Shown: positions 18,368 to 26,948, counted from the first letter of the stretch. The stretch is DNA of 64,000 nucleotides from Clostridium pasteurianum (GCF_001705235.1 NZ_MCGV01000001.1:2294001-2358000), one strand, 5' to 3'. The notes: a model not told the origin generated them from the letters alone. Program-made: numbers and translations.

Positions 18368-18845
18368 TTGAAATAACAGTGCTTTGAACATTAAAAAAAC
18401 CCTATAAATCTTATCATAATTGAGGTTTGGGTCAAGGACCCATTATCCTTCTTTATAAAATACAGGCGATCTTAATGTCTACGATTAACAACCATGATTT
18501 ATTAATTAAAAGATTTATATAAAACTTTTACAATGTAGAGATTGGCTGTTTGAAGTTAAGAAGGATAATGGGCTAAAGCCCAAGCCTCGTGTATGATAAA
18601 ATTGAAAACTCTAAGTATTTTACTATTTTTTCACCAAGATTTATTAGGATTTTTTAGGTATCTGATAGAAAATAATAAGTCCATGTTGTGAGATAATTTT
18701 GTGTAATACGAGGAAACTGGTTCCGATAATACTGGGAAGTCTTAACGGGTTCAGTTGATGAAATATTACGCAAAATTAGCCACTAGATAGACTTATTATT
18801 TTTTTGAAGATGCCTTTAATTGTTACTTCAGCACTGTTATTTCAA
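18368..18845. repeat. Nested palindromic element, copy 1 (composite)
   Basis: Outer arms TTGAAATAACAGTGCT (18368-18383) and its exact complement (18830-18845). Inside are a second arm pair (AAACCCTATAAATCTT with AAGATTTATTAGGATTT), a long palindrome module at 18411-18599 whose arms share GGGT...CCCATTATCCTTCTT and its complement, half of the conserved-loop hairpin (18602-18635), and a 138-bp nested module at 18668-18805. It starts seven bases after the kdpE stop. There is no open reading frame. It may also end the kdp transcript. Confidence 0.8.
18668..18805. repeat. Nested module M, copy 1
   Basis: About 138 bp, bounded by AAATAATAAGTC and GACTTATTATTT. An internal helix pairs TAATTTTGTGTAATA with TATTACGCAAAATTA, and an inner loop carries CGAGGAAACTGGTTCC. 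A second copy at 22126-22260 is highly similar, including the loops. It is inserted in the right arm of the surrounding palindrome. Confidence 0.7.
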
Positions 18846-18857
18846 TTTGAAAGTGGA

Positions 18858-18892
18858 GCAAGGAAAATATTCCTCTGTCCCTACGGAATATT
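18858..18892. repeat. Satellite hairpin module, copy 1
   Basis: GCAAGGAAAATATTCC followed by CTACGGAATATT; related copies lie at 23046, 44847, 54827 and 60225, each about 14 bp after a large palindrome. It is followed by TGCTGAC...GTCAGCA (18911-18936). The remaining sequence to 19100 holds no gene. Confidence 0.65.
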
Positions 18893-19108
18893 ATTATATA
18901 CGGGGGTTGAGTGCTGACATTGCTTTGCTCGTCAGCAGGTTATAGGCGTCAGTAATAAACTAATAACATTAAAAAATTTTGGGATAATAATTATAAATTA
19001 TTGGTGTAACAACATATTTTTTATAACTTACAAGTATAGAGTTTTTAACCTTTCATATACTATTTGTATTATATAGCATATAAAAGCTTAAATTTAAAAT
19101 AGGAAAAA

Positions 19109-19137
19109 TTGTAAATACGTATTTATTACTATATAAT
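19109..19137 (+). promoter_or_regulatory. Promoter of YpmS-like gene
   Basis: TTGTAA (19109-19114), a 17-bp spacer and TATAAT (19132-19137), 36 bp before the chosen start. Confidence 0.6.
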
Positions 19138-19172
19138 AGTTACTAAAATAAGGTTTAATGGAGGGCGTTAGT

Positions 19173-19757
19173 ATGGTGAAAAAGAAAATTGGATTTTTTG
19201 TCACGCTTTTAATAATTATTCTTATAATTTCAGGTATTATATTTTCTATAAGTCCTGTAAAAAATATATCTCTTCCAAAAAATAAAGGAACAGTTGATGG
19301 ACAAATTGCACAATTAGACAGTAAAGTGAATGTTAAAAGTGACAGAATTGAAGTAAGCTATTTTTTAACTGAAGATGATTTTAATAATATGCTATATAGA
19401 TATATCAAAAATGACGTAAATCTTAGTGGACTAAAAACAGAAGCTCGTAATAATCAAATAAAAGTTTATGCTAATACTAAAGTTTTAAGTATAATACCAA
19501 CTCAAGTTATAATTGATTTTGAACCTTATGTAAAAAATGATACAATTAATTTTACTCTTAAAAATGTTAGTGTCGGAAGAATTTCTGTGCCTAAAGCATA
19601 TTACAATAAAATTCTAAAGAAAATAAACTCTGCGTATGTATATGTACAGAATAACGATATTATTTTAAAGAAAAAATCTATAGAACCTTTTAAGGTGAAA
19701 AATTATAGTGTTAATAGTGGCAAGATAAGATTAGATTTATATTACTACACTAAATAG
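19173..19757 (+). CDS. YpmS-like DUF2140 membrane-anchored protein
   Basis: About 194 residues: one N-terminal membrane helix (about 4-26) and an outside domain. The segment FEPYVKNDTINFTLKNVSVGRI followed by a VPKAYYNKILKKI helix matches the YpmS/DUF2140 family of Firmicutes, whose function is unknown but is thought to act at the cell envelope. ATG at 19173 is chosen since the ATG at 19158 lies inside the GGAGGG ribosome site. The gene is followed 27 bp later by the PucR-type regulator. Confidence 0.7.
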   Translation: MVKKKIGFFVTLLIIILIISGIIFSISPVKNISLPKNKGTVDGQIAQLDSKVNVKSDRIEVSYFLTEDDFNNMLYRYIKNDVNLSGLKTEARNNQIKVYANTKVLSIIPTQVIIDFEPYVKNDTINFTLKNVSVGRISVPKAYYNKILKKINSAYVYVQNNDIILKKKSIEPFKVKNYSVNSGKIRLDLYYYTK

Positions 19758-19784
19758 TTATAGGATTTTGTGAGGTGAAAATAA

Positions 19785-20957
19785 TTGATTTCATGTAGGA
19801 ACATAGTAGAACTTCCTCAGTTAGAACAACTTAAATTAGTGGCTGGAGAGGGTGGACTTGATAGGATAATCCTGTGGGCACATGTGGCTGAATCACCGCA
19901 AGCTAGCAATTGGGTTACAAATGGAGCTTTAATGCTTACTACTGGAAATTCAATAAAAGAGGACAATTTATTGAATTTAGTGAGAAATATCAGCAGTAAA
20001 AATCTTTCTGGGCTTATTGTAAGTATAGGATCTTGTATAAAAAGAGTTCCGAAGGAGGTTAAGGACTATGCTAATAGTATAAACTTTCCCATCTTTGAGT
20101 TACCTTCTGAAGTAGATATTTCTAAAATCGTAGAAAGTATATGCAGGGCTACATTTGTAAGTGAAATAGAAGATAAAAATACGACTGAACCTATGGAAAA
20201 CTTAATACGTGGTAAAGTGGAATATAGCAATGAATTTTTAAAAAATGAGTTTCTGTATGGATATGATATAAACAGTAGTTATACAGTCATTGTAGTCAAT
20301 ATAGATAAGGATAAGTCTAATCAAAAATATGACACAAATAAAATTATGGAAAAAGGCGTAAATGAAGTTATGCATAAATTTAATAAAAAAATTTTGTGTA
20401 CATGCAAGGATGATTTATATATCATAATTATGACTATTTTAAGTAATATAAAAGAAGAGACTAACTTAGTGGTTCAGGAGTTAAAAAATTATATAAGTAG
20501 AAATATCCCAAGGGTTGATATTAAAATAGGATGTGGAAGAGAATGCTCTAAAAAAAGTGAAATATATAAAAGCTTTAATCAGGCAATTTTTGCATTGAAG
20601 TTTTTACAAATAAATAAAGAGCATGACTATATGTGCTTTTATGATAATCTCGGAGTGTATAGAATCTTTTATGAGGTTCAAGATAAGGGAGAATTAGAAG
20701 ATATATATAATGATATTTTAGGCAGATTAATTGATTATGATTTGAAAAAAAATAGTAATTTAGTTGAAACTTTAAAAGCGTATTTAGATGAAGATGGAAA
20801 TTTAAGCAAGGTATCTGATAAACTTTTTATTCATAGAAATACTTTAAAATATAGAATTCAAAAAATGCAGAATATAATGAATTGCAGTTTAAAGGATGCT
20901 AATGTAAGGTTTAATTTATTTTTAGCATTTAAGTTAAAGAAATTTATGAATCTTTAA
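19785..20957 (+). CDS. PucR-family transcriptional regulator
   Basis: 390 residues. The N-terminal PucR domain (about 5-125) has the pattern LVAGEGGLDRIILWAHVAESPQ; a degenerate GGDEF-like middle domain (about 165-290) follows, then a C-terminal helix-turn-helix of the HTH_30 type with LSKVSDKLFIHRNTLKYRIQKM. Members control purine, amino-acid or nucleotide-derived nitrogen use, but the target here is not evident because no catabolic gene is adjacent. TTG at 19785 follows GTGAGGTGAAAATAA. Confidence 0.85.
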   Translation: MISCRNIVELPQLEQLKLVAGEGGLDRIILWAHVAESPQASNWVTNGALMLTTGNSIKEDNLLNLVRNISSKNLSGLIVSIGSCIKRVPKEVKDYANSINFPIFELPSEVDISKIVESICRATFVSEIEDKNTTEPMENLIRGKVEYSNEFLKNEFLYGYDINSSYTVIVVNIDKDKSNQKYDTNKIMEKGVNEVMHKFNKKILCTCKDDLYIIIMTILSNIKEETNLVVQELKNYISRNIPRVDIKIGCGRECSKKSEIYKSFNQAIFALKFLQINKEHDYMCFYDNLGVYRIFYEVQDKGELEDIYNDILGRLIDYDLKKNSNLVETLKAYLDEDGNLSKVSDKLFIHRNTLKYRIQKMQNIMNCSLKDANVRFNLFLAFKLKKFMNL

Positions 20958-21530
20958 AGAAATTATTAGTAGAAAATTTAACTTAAAATAATATAAATAT
21001 GAAATTTGTCAAAAAACATATTGATTTTTGATATACATATATGATAAAATTAATAAAAATGATAATTTAATAAAAATACAATGTGTTCATTAATTAATTA
21101 CTAAAAATATCATTTTTTTAAAGCTTGAAATATCATTTTAATAAAAGCTTTAGTAGTAGGGCTATTCAAGTGTGAAAAACAATATGCTGAGTTTCATAAA
21201 TCTTACTTTGATTTTTATTTAAAATAGTTTAAACATGTTTCTTTAACTACCTAAACCCCTATATTGAATAGCCCGAAATTTTTATGATAAAATAACATAC
21301 ATAATTCATTATAAATCTGCTATTTTAATAGAAGTTTGATGATTAAGGCTTTTATTTAAAATAGCAGATTATTTTTGTTAAAATTAGACGATAGACTTTT
21401 TTGGTGCAAGTATGTTAACATGATGGTGAATTGATTGGAAATGTAAAATGTTTTTTTACTTAAAGTAATATAAAGCTTGAAAATACATGTTATATGATAG
21501 GGTAATTAAAAAGAAAAGAGGTTAAAGTCT
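20958..21530. other. 573-bp non-coding region with three hairpins
   Basis: No open reading frame is seen. Palindromes: AAAGCTT...AAGCTTT around 21120-21152; GGGCTATTCAA (21159-21169) with TTGAATAGCCC (21264-21274) enclosing 94 bp; and AATCTGCTATTTTAA (21314-21328) with TTAAAATAGCAGATT (21356-21370), followed by ATTTTTG and so terminator-like. It may hold an untranslated RNA gene or decayed repeat units. No clear promoter was identified. Confidence 0.5.
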
Positions 21531-21953
21531 ATGAATATAGCATTTTTTTTGACACCCAAGAATGAGGTTATATATGAAAAAATAACTTCTACTATGAGAC
21601 AAGCACTCGAGAGGATGGAATATCATAGATATACAGCTATTCCGATATTAGATGATAATGGGAGATATGTAGGAACATTAACAGAAGGGGATTTGCTCTG
21701 GAAGCTAAAGAATACGCCAGAACTTGATTTTCAAAATACCAATAAAATTTTAATTGAAAATATACCTAGGCACATGAATAATAAACCGGTACGTATAGAT
21801 TCAGATATAGAGGATCTTTTATCAAAATCAGTAAGTCAAAATTTTGTTCCAGTAGTTGATGATAATGAGGTTTTTATTGGTATGATTAAGAGAAGTGACA
21901 TTATGAATTATTGCTACTCTAAAATATTTAAAAAGAATGAAAAAGAAGCCTAA
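21531..21953 (+). CDS. Tandem CBS-domain protein
   Basis: 140 residues made of two CBS motifs, about 10-70 (RYTAIPILDDNGRYVGTLTEGDLL) and 78-135 (NFVPVVDDNEVFIGMIKRSDIM). Stand-alone CBS pairs bind adenine nucleotides and act as regulatory subunits; the partner is unknown. AAAAGAGG precedes the ATG. A composite palindrome begins at its stop codon. It is the only gene in a repeat-rich 4-kb stretch apart from the insertion sequence. Confidence 0.85.
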   Translation: MNIAFFLTPKNEVIYEKITSTMRQALERMEYHRYTAIPILDDNGRYVGTLTEGDLLWKLKNTPELDFQNTNKILIENIPRHMNNKPVRIDSDIEDLLSKSVSQNFVPVVDDNEVFIGMIKRSDIMNYCYSKIFKKNEKEA

Positions 21954-22305
21954 AGAGAGGGAACATTGCTTCGGAACATTAAAAAAATTCTATAAATCTA
22001 AGGTAAAAAAATAGTAAAATACTAAGGGTTTTCAATAACTCACTAACGTTCAGACAAATTGAAAACTCTAAGTATTTTACTATTTTTTTGCCAAGATTTA
22101 TTAGAATTTTTTAGGCATCTGAAATAAAATAACAAGTTCATGTTGTGAGATAATTTTGTGTAATACGAGGAAACTGGTTCCGCCAATACTAGGCAGTATT
22201 AGAGGGTTCAGTTGACGAAATATTACGCAAAATTAGCCACTAGATGGACTTATTATTTTTTTGAAGATGCCTTCAATCGTTCCTTCAGCAATGTTCCCTC
22301 TCTTT
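21952..22305. repeat. Nested palindromic element, copy 2
   Basis: Outer arms AAAGAGAGGGAACATTGCT (21952-21970) and its complement (22287-22305). Next come AAAAAAATTCTATAAATCT and AGATTTATTAGAATTTTTT, then a complete conserved-loop hairpin: AAATAGTAAAATACTAAGGG pairs with the segment ending ACTATTTTTTT, around the loop AACTCACTAACGTTCAGACAA. Module M (22126-22260) sits in the right arm. The left arm begins at the stop codon of the CBS gene. Confidence 0.8.
22126..22260. repeat. Nested module M, copy 2
   Basis: About 135 bp, the second copy of the module at 18668-18805. It shares TTTTGTGTAATACGAGG, AAACTGGTTCCG and TATTACGCAAAATTAGCC, and is flanked by AGGCATCT and AGATGCCT, which also pair. 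Confidence 0.7.
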
Positions 22306-22318
22306 TGGGGTAAAGCAA

Positions 22319-23048
22319 TCATAACCACCGGCTTAGCCGGTGGTTTGCTCAGCCCTGTAAGGGCATATTACTGGCTGGGCTAAAAGCCCTCTGAATGGTC
22401 TGCCACTCGCATGTTTTCCCATGCAGTCGCTAAAGCGACTTATTTTTTCTTCTTTACTGATTCACCGGTGAACGGATCAACAAGTTCTTTTATACTCATC
22501 TGTTCATATGCCAAATCCTCTTGCAATTGATTTTTTATATACTCCTGTATTTTCTTTTTGTTTTTCCCAACTGTATCAACATAGTATCCTCTACACCAAA
22601 ACTCCCTGTTTCCATATTTGTACTTCAAGTTTGCATGCTGATCAAATATCATTAAACTACTTTTACCTTTCAAATATCCCATGAAACTTGATACACTTAT
22701 TTTAGGTGGTATTTCTACTAGCATGTGTATATGATCTGGACAAGCTTCTGCTTCTATTATTTGCACGCCCTTCCATTCACATAACTTTCTTATTATTTTT
22801 CCTATATTGTTTTTTATTTTACCGTATATTATTTGTCTCCTATATTTAGGTGCAAACACTATGTGATACTTGCAATTCCATGTCGTATGAGATAAACTAT
22901 TTGTGTCTTTCATTAGACATCCTCCTATGCTTTTATATTTGCGGTTGGCTAGACCTGCATTTATTTTAACATAGGAGTTTTTTTCTACTCAACGGCATAA
23001 GCCTTTTTTCTTCCACTTGCTTAGCAAGTGGTTTCCTTTGTTACACAA
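22319..23048 (-). mobile_element. IS200/IS605-family element (tnpA only)
   Basis: About 730 bp carrying one HUH transposase gene and no tnpB. End hairpins AACCACCGG-CTTAG-CCGGTGGTT (22323-22345) and CCACTTGC-TTA-GCAAGTGG (23013-23031) are of the subterminal type recognised by these transposases. The element interrupts the satellite hairpin module: GCAA before the insertion and GGAAGAAAATTCC after it rejoin to the GCAAGGAAAAAATTCC seen intact at 54827 and 60225. The boundary is ambiguous by three bases (CAA). No target duplication is seen, as expected for this family. Confidence 0.8.
22440..22913 (-). CDS. tnpA: IS200-type transposase TnpA (Y1 HUH)
   Basis: 157 residues, full length. The HUH motif is H61-I-H63 in CPDHIHMLVE, and the catalytic Tyr is probably Y125 in YIKNQ near the C-terminal helix. 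It moves as single-stranded DNA by peel-and-paste. The frame is intact, so it may be active. The tail GESVKKKK is normal. It lies inside the element at 22319-23048. Confidence 0.92.
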   Translation of the reverse strand: MKDTNSLSHTTWNCKYHIVFAPKYRRQIIYGKIKNNIGKIIRKLCEWKGVQIIEAEACPDHIHMLVEIPPKISVSSFMGYLKGKSSLMIFDQHANLKYKYGNREFWCRGYYVDTVGKNKKKIQEYIKNQLQEDLAYEQMSIKELVDPFTGESVKKKK

Positions 23049-23080
23049 GGAAGAAAATTCCTCCGTGCCTACGGAATTTT
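23046..23080. repeat. Satellite hairpin module, right part split by IS200
   Basis: GGAAGAAAATTCCTCCGTGC then CTACGGAATTTT, followed by TGCTGAC...GTCAGCA (around 23113-23142), the same order as after copy 1 at 18858. The left GCAA of the module lies at 22315-22318, on the other side of the insertion. Confidence 0.65.
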
Positions 23081-23149
23081 AGGAGTGAATATTGTGTATT
23101 AGGCATTATTAGTGCTGACATCGCTTCTCCCGTCAGCAGGTGATGGGGG

Positions 23150-23714
23150 GAGCCAAAACCTCATATACGATAATTATCCTTCTTAATTTCTTTTCTGTTT
23201 TTGTACCCTGGGGGTTGTAATTATGAAAAATTCTATAGTTTAATGTAATTATTTAAGGTCATAAAAATTCATTATAACAATTGAATGTACATTATAATAA
23301 AAATAAAAAAAGACTAATAAGTTTTTACAAAAAAATCTTTATGACCATTAAAATAAATGCTATAATAAAAAACGTGTGGCAAAAAAGTGTCGTATTACCT
23401 AATTTTATAGTAAAATTATAAAAATTTAAAAGAATAAGTACTCAAGGAGTATTTTGTTTTTTTGAATGATTATTTTCAACATAATAATGTTGATGATGAA
23501 AATATAATACTCATATTACCACCTGTTGTATTAATTACTTTTGTGCAAGCGGCAAGCAAATTTCATCTATCAAAATTAAAAGATATGTGTAGTATTTAGG
23601 CTAATATTGAATTGTGGCGGAAAATATAAAAGCATATCGGCTAAAAAGATGGGAGCATCAAGGATTGTTGACTTTCACAAGCGACTAAAGATTAAGAAAA
23701 AAAGGGAGAAGAAA
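23150..23714. other. Non-coding stretch with repeat fragments
   Basis: AACCTCATATACGATA and TTATCCTTCTT (23158-23185) are pieces of the long palindrome module found at 18411 and 54533. GAGTATTTTG (23448-23457) pairs loosely with ATAATACTC (23503-23511). An open frame from 23607 to the lipoprotein start exists but has no ribosome site and I do not consider it coding. No promoter was assigned with confidence. Confidence 0.4.
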
Positions 23715-24698
23715 ATGGACAAACTGAAAATAAAAAGATTATTACTTGTTCTTACCATTGTTTTTGCGAGTTGTACACTAATAACAGCTTGTAATATTAT
23801 GAATAAGCCTACAGAACCACAATGGGACTTGAAGACTAGAACTTACACTGATGATAAAGTAAAAATGACCTATATCAAAATTTGGGCGCAAGATATTAAA
23901 TATGATCACTACGATAACAATCAGAAAAGTTCCATCCAAACTATCAACGTGGATGGAAAAGATCAGATTGCAATTCGTGTATTTTGGAAATTACAAAACA
24001 ATTCCCAAAAAACAATTTCTTTTAAAGATCTTTATAAACACGCCATTAATGGGATTCCAGCAGCCAGTTCTGTAACCCAAGGTGGTAAAAAAGAAGATTT
24101 GTTGCGTATTAAAACTGATTCTTGGCCAACTGAGGATGGATATTATGGAGAGGATGATGACCACAAAGATTTGAAGCCTGGTGAATCCGTTAAGGTAGTT
24201 GATACATATGCGTTGAAAGACACAACAACACCAATTGTAATTTATTTTAATAAGGATTGGGAAAGCATCGGCAGTTACAAGATAAGCTGGACAGGAAAAG
24301 CTCCATACATTTATTTAAATGAATTAACAATGGACGCAATTACTAACGCTAATAAAATGGCAGAAACAAACAAAAAAGAGGATGCAGCCCAAAAGGATAA
24401 ACTTACAAAAACACTTGAGGGTATCACAGTGGATGAGAATGATAAATTAACATGGACCAAAGCAGATTATGATGCTTTGGTAGCGGATTATGGTGGTAAT
24501 GGTACTAAGCTGACAGATGTTCTTGCAAAATACCCTCATCCTAGGTTTAAAGATAAGTCTGATACTGATATTACATTAAGCTATGGAGATGCAGGAAGTG
24601 ATAATGCTAAACATTTTATATCTCTTAGTTTTCAACAAGTGTCAGGATCAGCATCTGATTTTACATTGGTCAGTAAAAGTGAAAAGGGCTTAAAATAA
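23715..24698 (+). CDS. DUF5067-like lipoprotein
   Basis: About 327 residues. A lipobox (LITAC, Cys about 22) follows the hydrophobic signal. Residues about 40-190 resemble the DUF5067 domain (immunoglobulin-like, with a WKLQNNSQKTISFKDLY segment and GESVKVVDTYALKD). A second small region near 240-327 has the repeat-like pattern LTKTLEGITVDENDKLTWTKADYDALV. Codon use (more CC- and CGT-type codons) looks less AT-biased than its neighbours, so transfer from another Firmicute is possible. The ATG at 23715 follows GGGAGAAGAAA. Function is unknown; surface location is likely. Confidence 0.65.
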   Translation: MDKLKIKRLLLVLTIVFASCTLITACNIMNKPTEPQWDLKTRTYTDDKVKMTYIKIWAQDIKYDHYDNNQKSSIQTINVDGKDQIAIRVFWKLQNNSQKTISFKDLYKHAINGIPAASSVTQGGKKEDLLRIKTDSWPTEDGYYGEDDDHKDLKPGESVKVVDTYALKDTTTPIVIYFNKDWESIGSYKISWTGKAPYIYLNELTMDAITNANKMAETNKKEDAAQKDKLTKTLEGITVDENDKLTWTKADYDALVADYGGNGTKLTDVLAKYPHPRFKDKSDTDITLSYGDAGSDNAKHFISLSFQQVSGSASDFTLVSKSEKGLK

Positions 24699-24789
24699 AC
24701 GCCTAGATAGAGTACAATAATTATTGCAATTTAGTAAGCGTCAGCGGATTTTAATTGCACAGTTATTGCCCGTGCTGTGTACATAAAAG

Positions 24790-24827
24790 CAAATCCCGGA
24801 TTTCTGAATCTAGGATTTGTTTTTTTA
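24790..24827 (+). terminator. Terminator after lipoprotein gene
   Basis: CAAATCC (24790-24796) pairs with GGATTTG (24813-24819), with a further inner GATT/AATC pair and a T run. Confidence 0.8.
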
Positions 24828-24893
24828 TTATCCGCATTAATCACGGCGAATATACTAAAGTTTTATTATAAATTGAAGTAAACGTTATATACT

Positions 24894-24922
24894 GTTGACT
24901 AATCAACCATATTGTGATAATT
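24894..24922 (+). promoter_or_regulatory. MarR operator overlapping promoter
   Basis: GTTGACTAATCAAC (24894-24907) is an inverted repeat (GTTGA/TCAAC). It contains TTGACT as a -35 box, with GATAAT at 24917-24922 after a 16-bp spacer. Autorepression by the MarR protein encoded next is a reasonable inference. Confidence 0.55.
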
Positions 24923-24943
24923 TTATTTATGGAAGGAGAATAT

Positions 24944-25405
24944 ATGGATACGGATATAAATAATTTAGCTAGATTAATAAATAGTATATATAGATGTAAT
25001 CAAGTTTATTTTGATAAAAAGCTTAAGGAATTTAATCTTACCATAGGAACATATCCATACTTGCTTAAGTTAAATAGACTGCCAGGTATAAGCCAAAATG
25101 ATATAAGTAAGGAACTAAATGTTGATAAAGCTATGTCAGCAAGAACAGTAAAAAAACTTATAGAACTTGGATATGTTAAAAAAGAAGAAAATGAGGAAGA
25201 TACAAGAGCTTATAGACTTTACTTAACAGATAAGGGCAAAAGCATTATTCCACAAATTAAAAAGGTTATTTATGAATTAATTCATATTTTAGTTAAGGGA
25301 AGTAACGAAGAAGAAATAAAAATATCAATGCAGTTCTTACAAAAAGTTTTATGTAATAGTAAAAGGTGTAGAGAACACTGCTGTGAAAGGATGAAAAAGG
25401 CGTGA
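24944..25405 (+). CDS. MarR-family regulator with Cys-rich tail
   Basis: About 153 residues: winged-helix MarR fold with ISQNDISKELNVDKAMSARTVKKLIELGYV as recognition region and the DTRAYRLYLTDKG wing. The C-terminus is unusual, with four cysteines in CNSKRCREHCCERMKKA, which suggests thiol or metal sensing. GGAAGGAG precedes the ATG at 24944. Its stop overlaps the GTG start of the exporter gene (GTGA), so the two are translationally coupled and the regulator probably controls the pump. Confidence 0.88.
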   Translation: MDTDINNLARLINSIYRCNQVYFDKKLKEFNLTIGTYPYLLKLNRLPGISQNDISKELNVDKAMSARTVKKLIELGYVKKEENEEDTRAYRLYLTDKGKSIIPQIKKVIYELIHILVKGSNEEEIKISMQFLQKVLCNSKRCREHCCERMKKA

Positions 25406-26859
25406 ATACTTTGCAAAATGAAACTTACAAAAAAAGATGGATAATTCTAGTTACAGTACTTTTAGTAACCCTTATGTCTACACTTGACGGCAGCATTGTA
25501 AATGTTGCATTGCCGGATATGTCAGCTAAGCTTCATGCAAGTATGGCAGCTGTTGAATGGGTGGTAACAAGTTTTCTTATAACAGTTGCAGCTACTATTT
25601 TGATATTTGGAAGACTTGGAGATATAAAGGGTAAGACGAAAGTATTTAAGTTTGGAATTGTACTATTTACAATTGGTTCACTTTTATGTGGATTTACTAA
25701 TTCTCTTTTAGTTTTAGTAATATCAAGAGTTATACAGGCAATAGGTGCTTCTGCAACGATGGCAACTAATCAAGGTATAATAACTCAAGTCTTTCCATCA
25801 AATGAAAGAGGCAGAGCACTTGGACTTTTAGGTACATTTGTGGCTTTAGGTTCCATGATAGGACCTCCAATAGGCGGATTCATAATTTCAATGTTCAGTT
25901 GGAAATATATATTTCTAATAAACATACCTATAGGGATAATTGTGTTTATATTTAGTATGAAAATACTGCCAAAATCTCAAAATGATGTTAAGGAGGATTT
26001 GGATGGTAAAGGAGCTGCATTATTTACTGTATTTACTGTATTATTATTTGGTGCATTAGTTCAGGGACAAAATACAGGATATAACAAATATATGATTGCA
26101 GCATTTGTAATTGCGTTTGTTTCTCTTATACTATTTTTGATTTTAGAAAAGAAAAAGAAACAACCTTTACTGGATTTGAGCATTTTTTCAAATAGCTTGT
26201 TTTCGGTTAGTATAATTTGTGCATTTATGTCCTTTACTGCAATTAGTGCATCCAATATAATACTTCCATTTTATTTTCAGGATACGTTAAAGTACTCGGC
26301 AGCAGTAACGGGAATATTTATGATGGTTTCCCCAATTGTTTTATCTGTAGTAGCACCATTTAGTGGATACCTATCAGATAAAATTGGTTCTGAAGTTTTA
26401 ACTTTTATAGGAATTTCTCTTACAAGTTTCGGATTATTTCTTATAAGCACTTTAACTGAAAAGTCATCGGTAGTCTTTTTAATAGCATATATAGTTATTA
26501 TGACTATAGGAAATGGAATGTTTCAGGCACCTAATAACAATTTAGTAATGTCTACTGTTCCACATAATAAGTTGGGGATTGCTGGAAGTGTAAATGCCCT
26601 TATAAGAAATCTAGGATTTGTCGTTGGAACATCTTTATCTACACTTATTTTGTATAATAGAATGAGCAGTAGAATGGGACATAGAGTAGTTGATTATATA
26701 AAAGGCAGAGATGATGTATTTATGTATGGAATGAAGTGGGTATATATTTGTGCAGCATTATTTTGTTTTATAGGAGCTATAATTACAGCTTTAAGATTTT
26801 ATAATAGTAAAAAAAAATCAAAGCAGAATCTAGATGATTTAGATGATAAAGCAGTGTAA
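25402..26859 (+). CDS. MFS multidrug exporter, DHA2 (EmrB/QacA) type
   Basis: 485 residues with about fourteen membrane helices. It shows the DHA2 signatures LDGSIVNVALP in the first helix, GRLGDIKGKTKVF between helices 2 and 3, and the motif C region ALGLLGTFVALGSMIGPPIGG. These proteins export lipophilic drugs by proton antiport. It starts with GTG overlapping the MarR gene. Substrate is unknown. A strong terminator follows. Confidence 0.92.
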   Translation: MNTLQNETYKKRWIILVTVLLVTLMSTLDGSIVNVALPDMSAKLHASMAAVEWVVTSFLITVAATILIFGRLGDIKGKTKVFKFGIVLFTIGSLLCGFTNSLLVLVISRVIQAIGASATMATNQGIITQVFPSNERGRALGLLGTFVALGSMIGPPIGGFIISMFSWKYIFLINIPIGIIVFIFSMKILPKSQNDVKEDLDGKGAALFTVFTVLLFGALVQGQNTGYNKYMIAAFVIAFVSLILFLILEKKKKQPLLDLSIFSNSLFSVSIICAFMSFTAISASNIILPFYFQDTLKYSAAVTGIFMMVSPIVLSVVAPFSGYLSDKIGSEVLTFIGISLTSFGLFLISTLTEKSSVVFLIAYIVIMTIGNGMFQAPNNNLVMSTVPHNKLGIAGSVNALIRNLGFVVGTSLSTLILYNRMSSRMGHRVVDYIKGRDDVFMYGMKWVYICAALFCFIGAIITALRFYNSKKKSKQNLDDLDDKAV

Positions 26860-26889
26860 TTTTAATTGCTTAAACATAATATAAATGAT

Positions 26890-26935
26890 AAAATAGTTAA
26901 AGACGTTTAATTAAATGTCTTTAACTATTTTTTTT
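26890..26935 (+). terminator. Terminator after MFS exporter
   Basis: AAAATAGTTAAAGAC (26890-26904) pairs perfectly with GTCTTTAACTATTTT (26917-26931), followed by T. Confidence 0.9.
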
Positions 26936-26948
26936 ATAAGGAGTAAAT

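Noticed and set aside
18362-18960. CRISPR array suspected from dense repeats
   Set aside because: Units are nested palindromes, not equal direct repeats with spacers, and no cas gene is present.
22319-23048. TnpB/omega-RNA partner of the IS200/IS605 element
   Set aside because: No second open frame and no room for one; the element is of the tnpA-only IS200 type.
23607-23714. N-terminal extension of the DUF5067-like lipoprotein
   Set aside because: No ribosome site precedes it, while ATG at 23715 has one and starts a clean lipoprotein signal.
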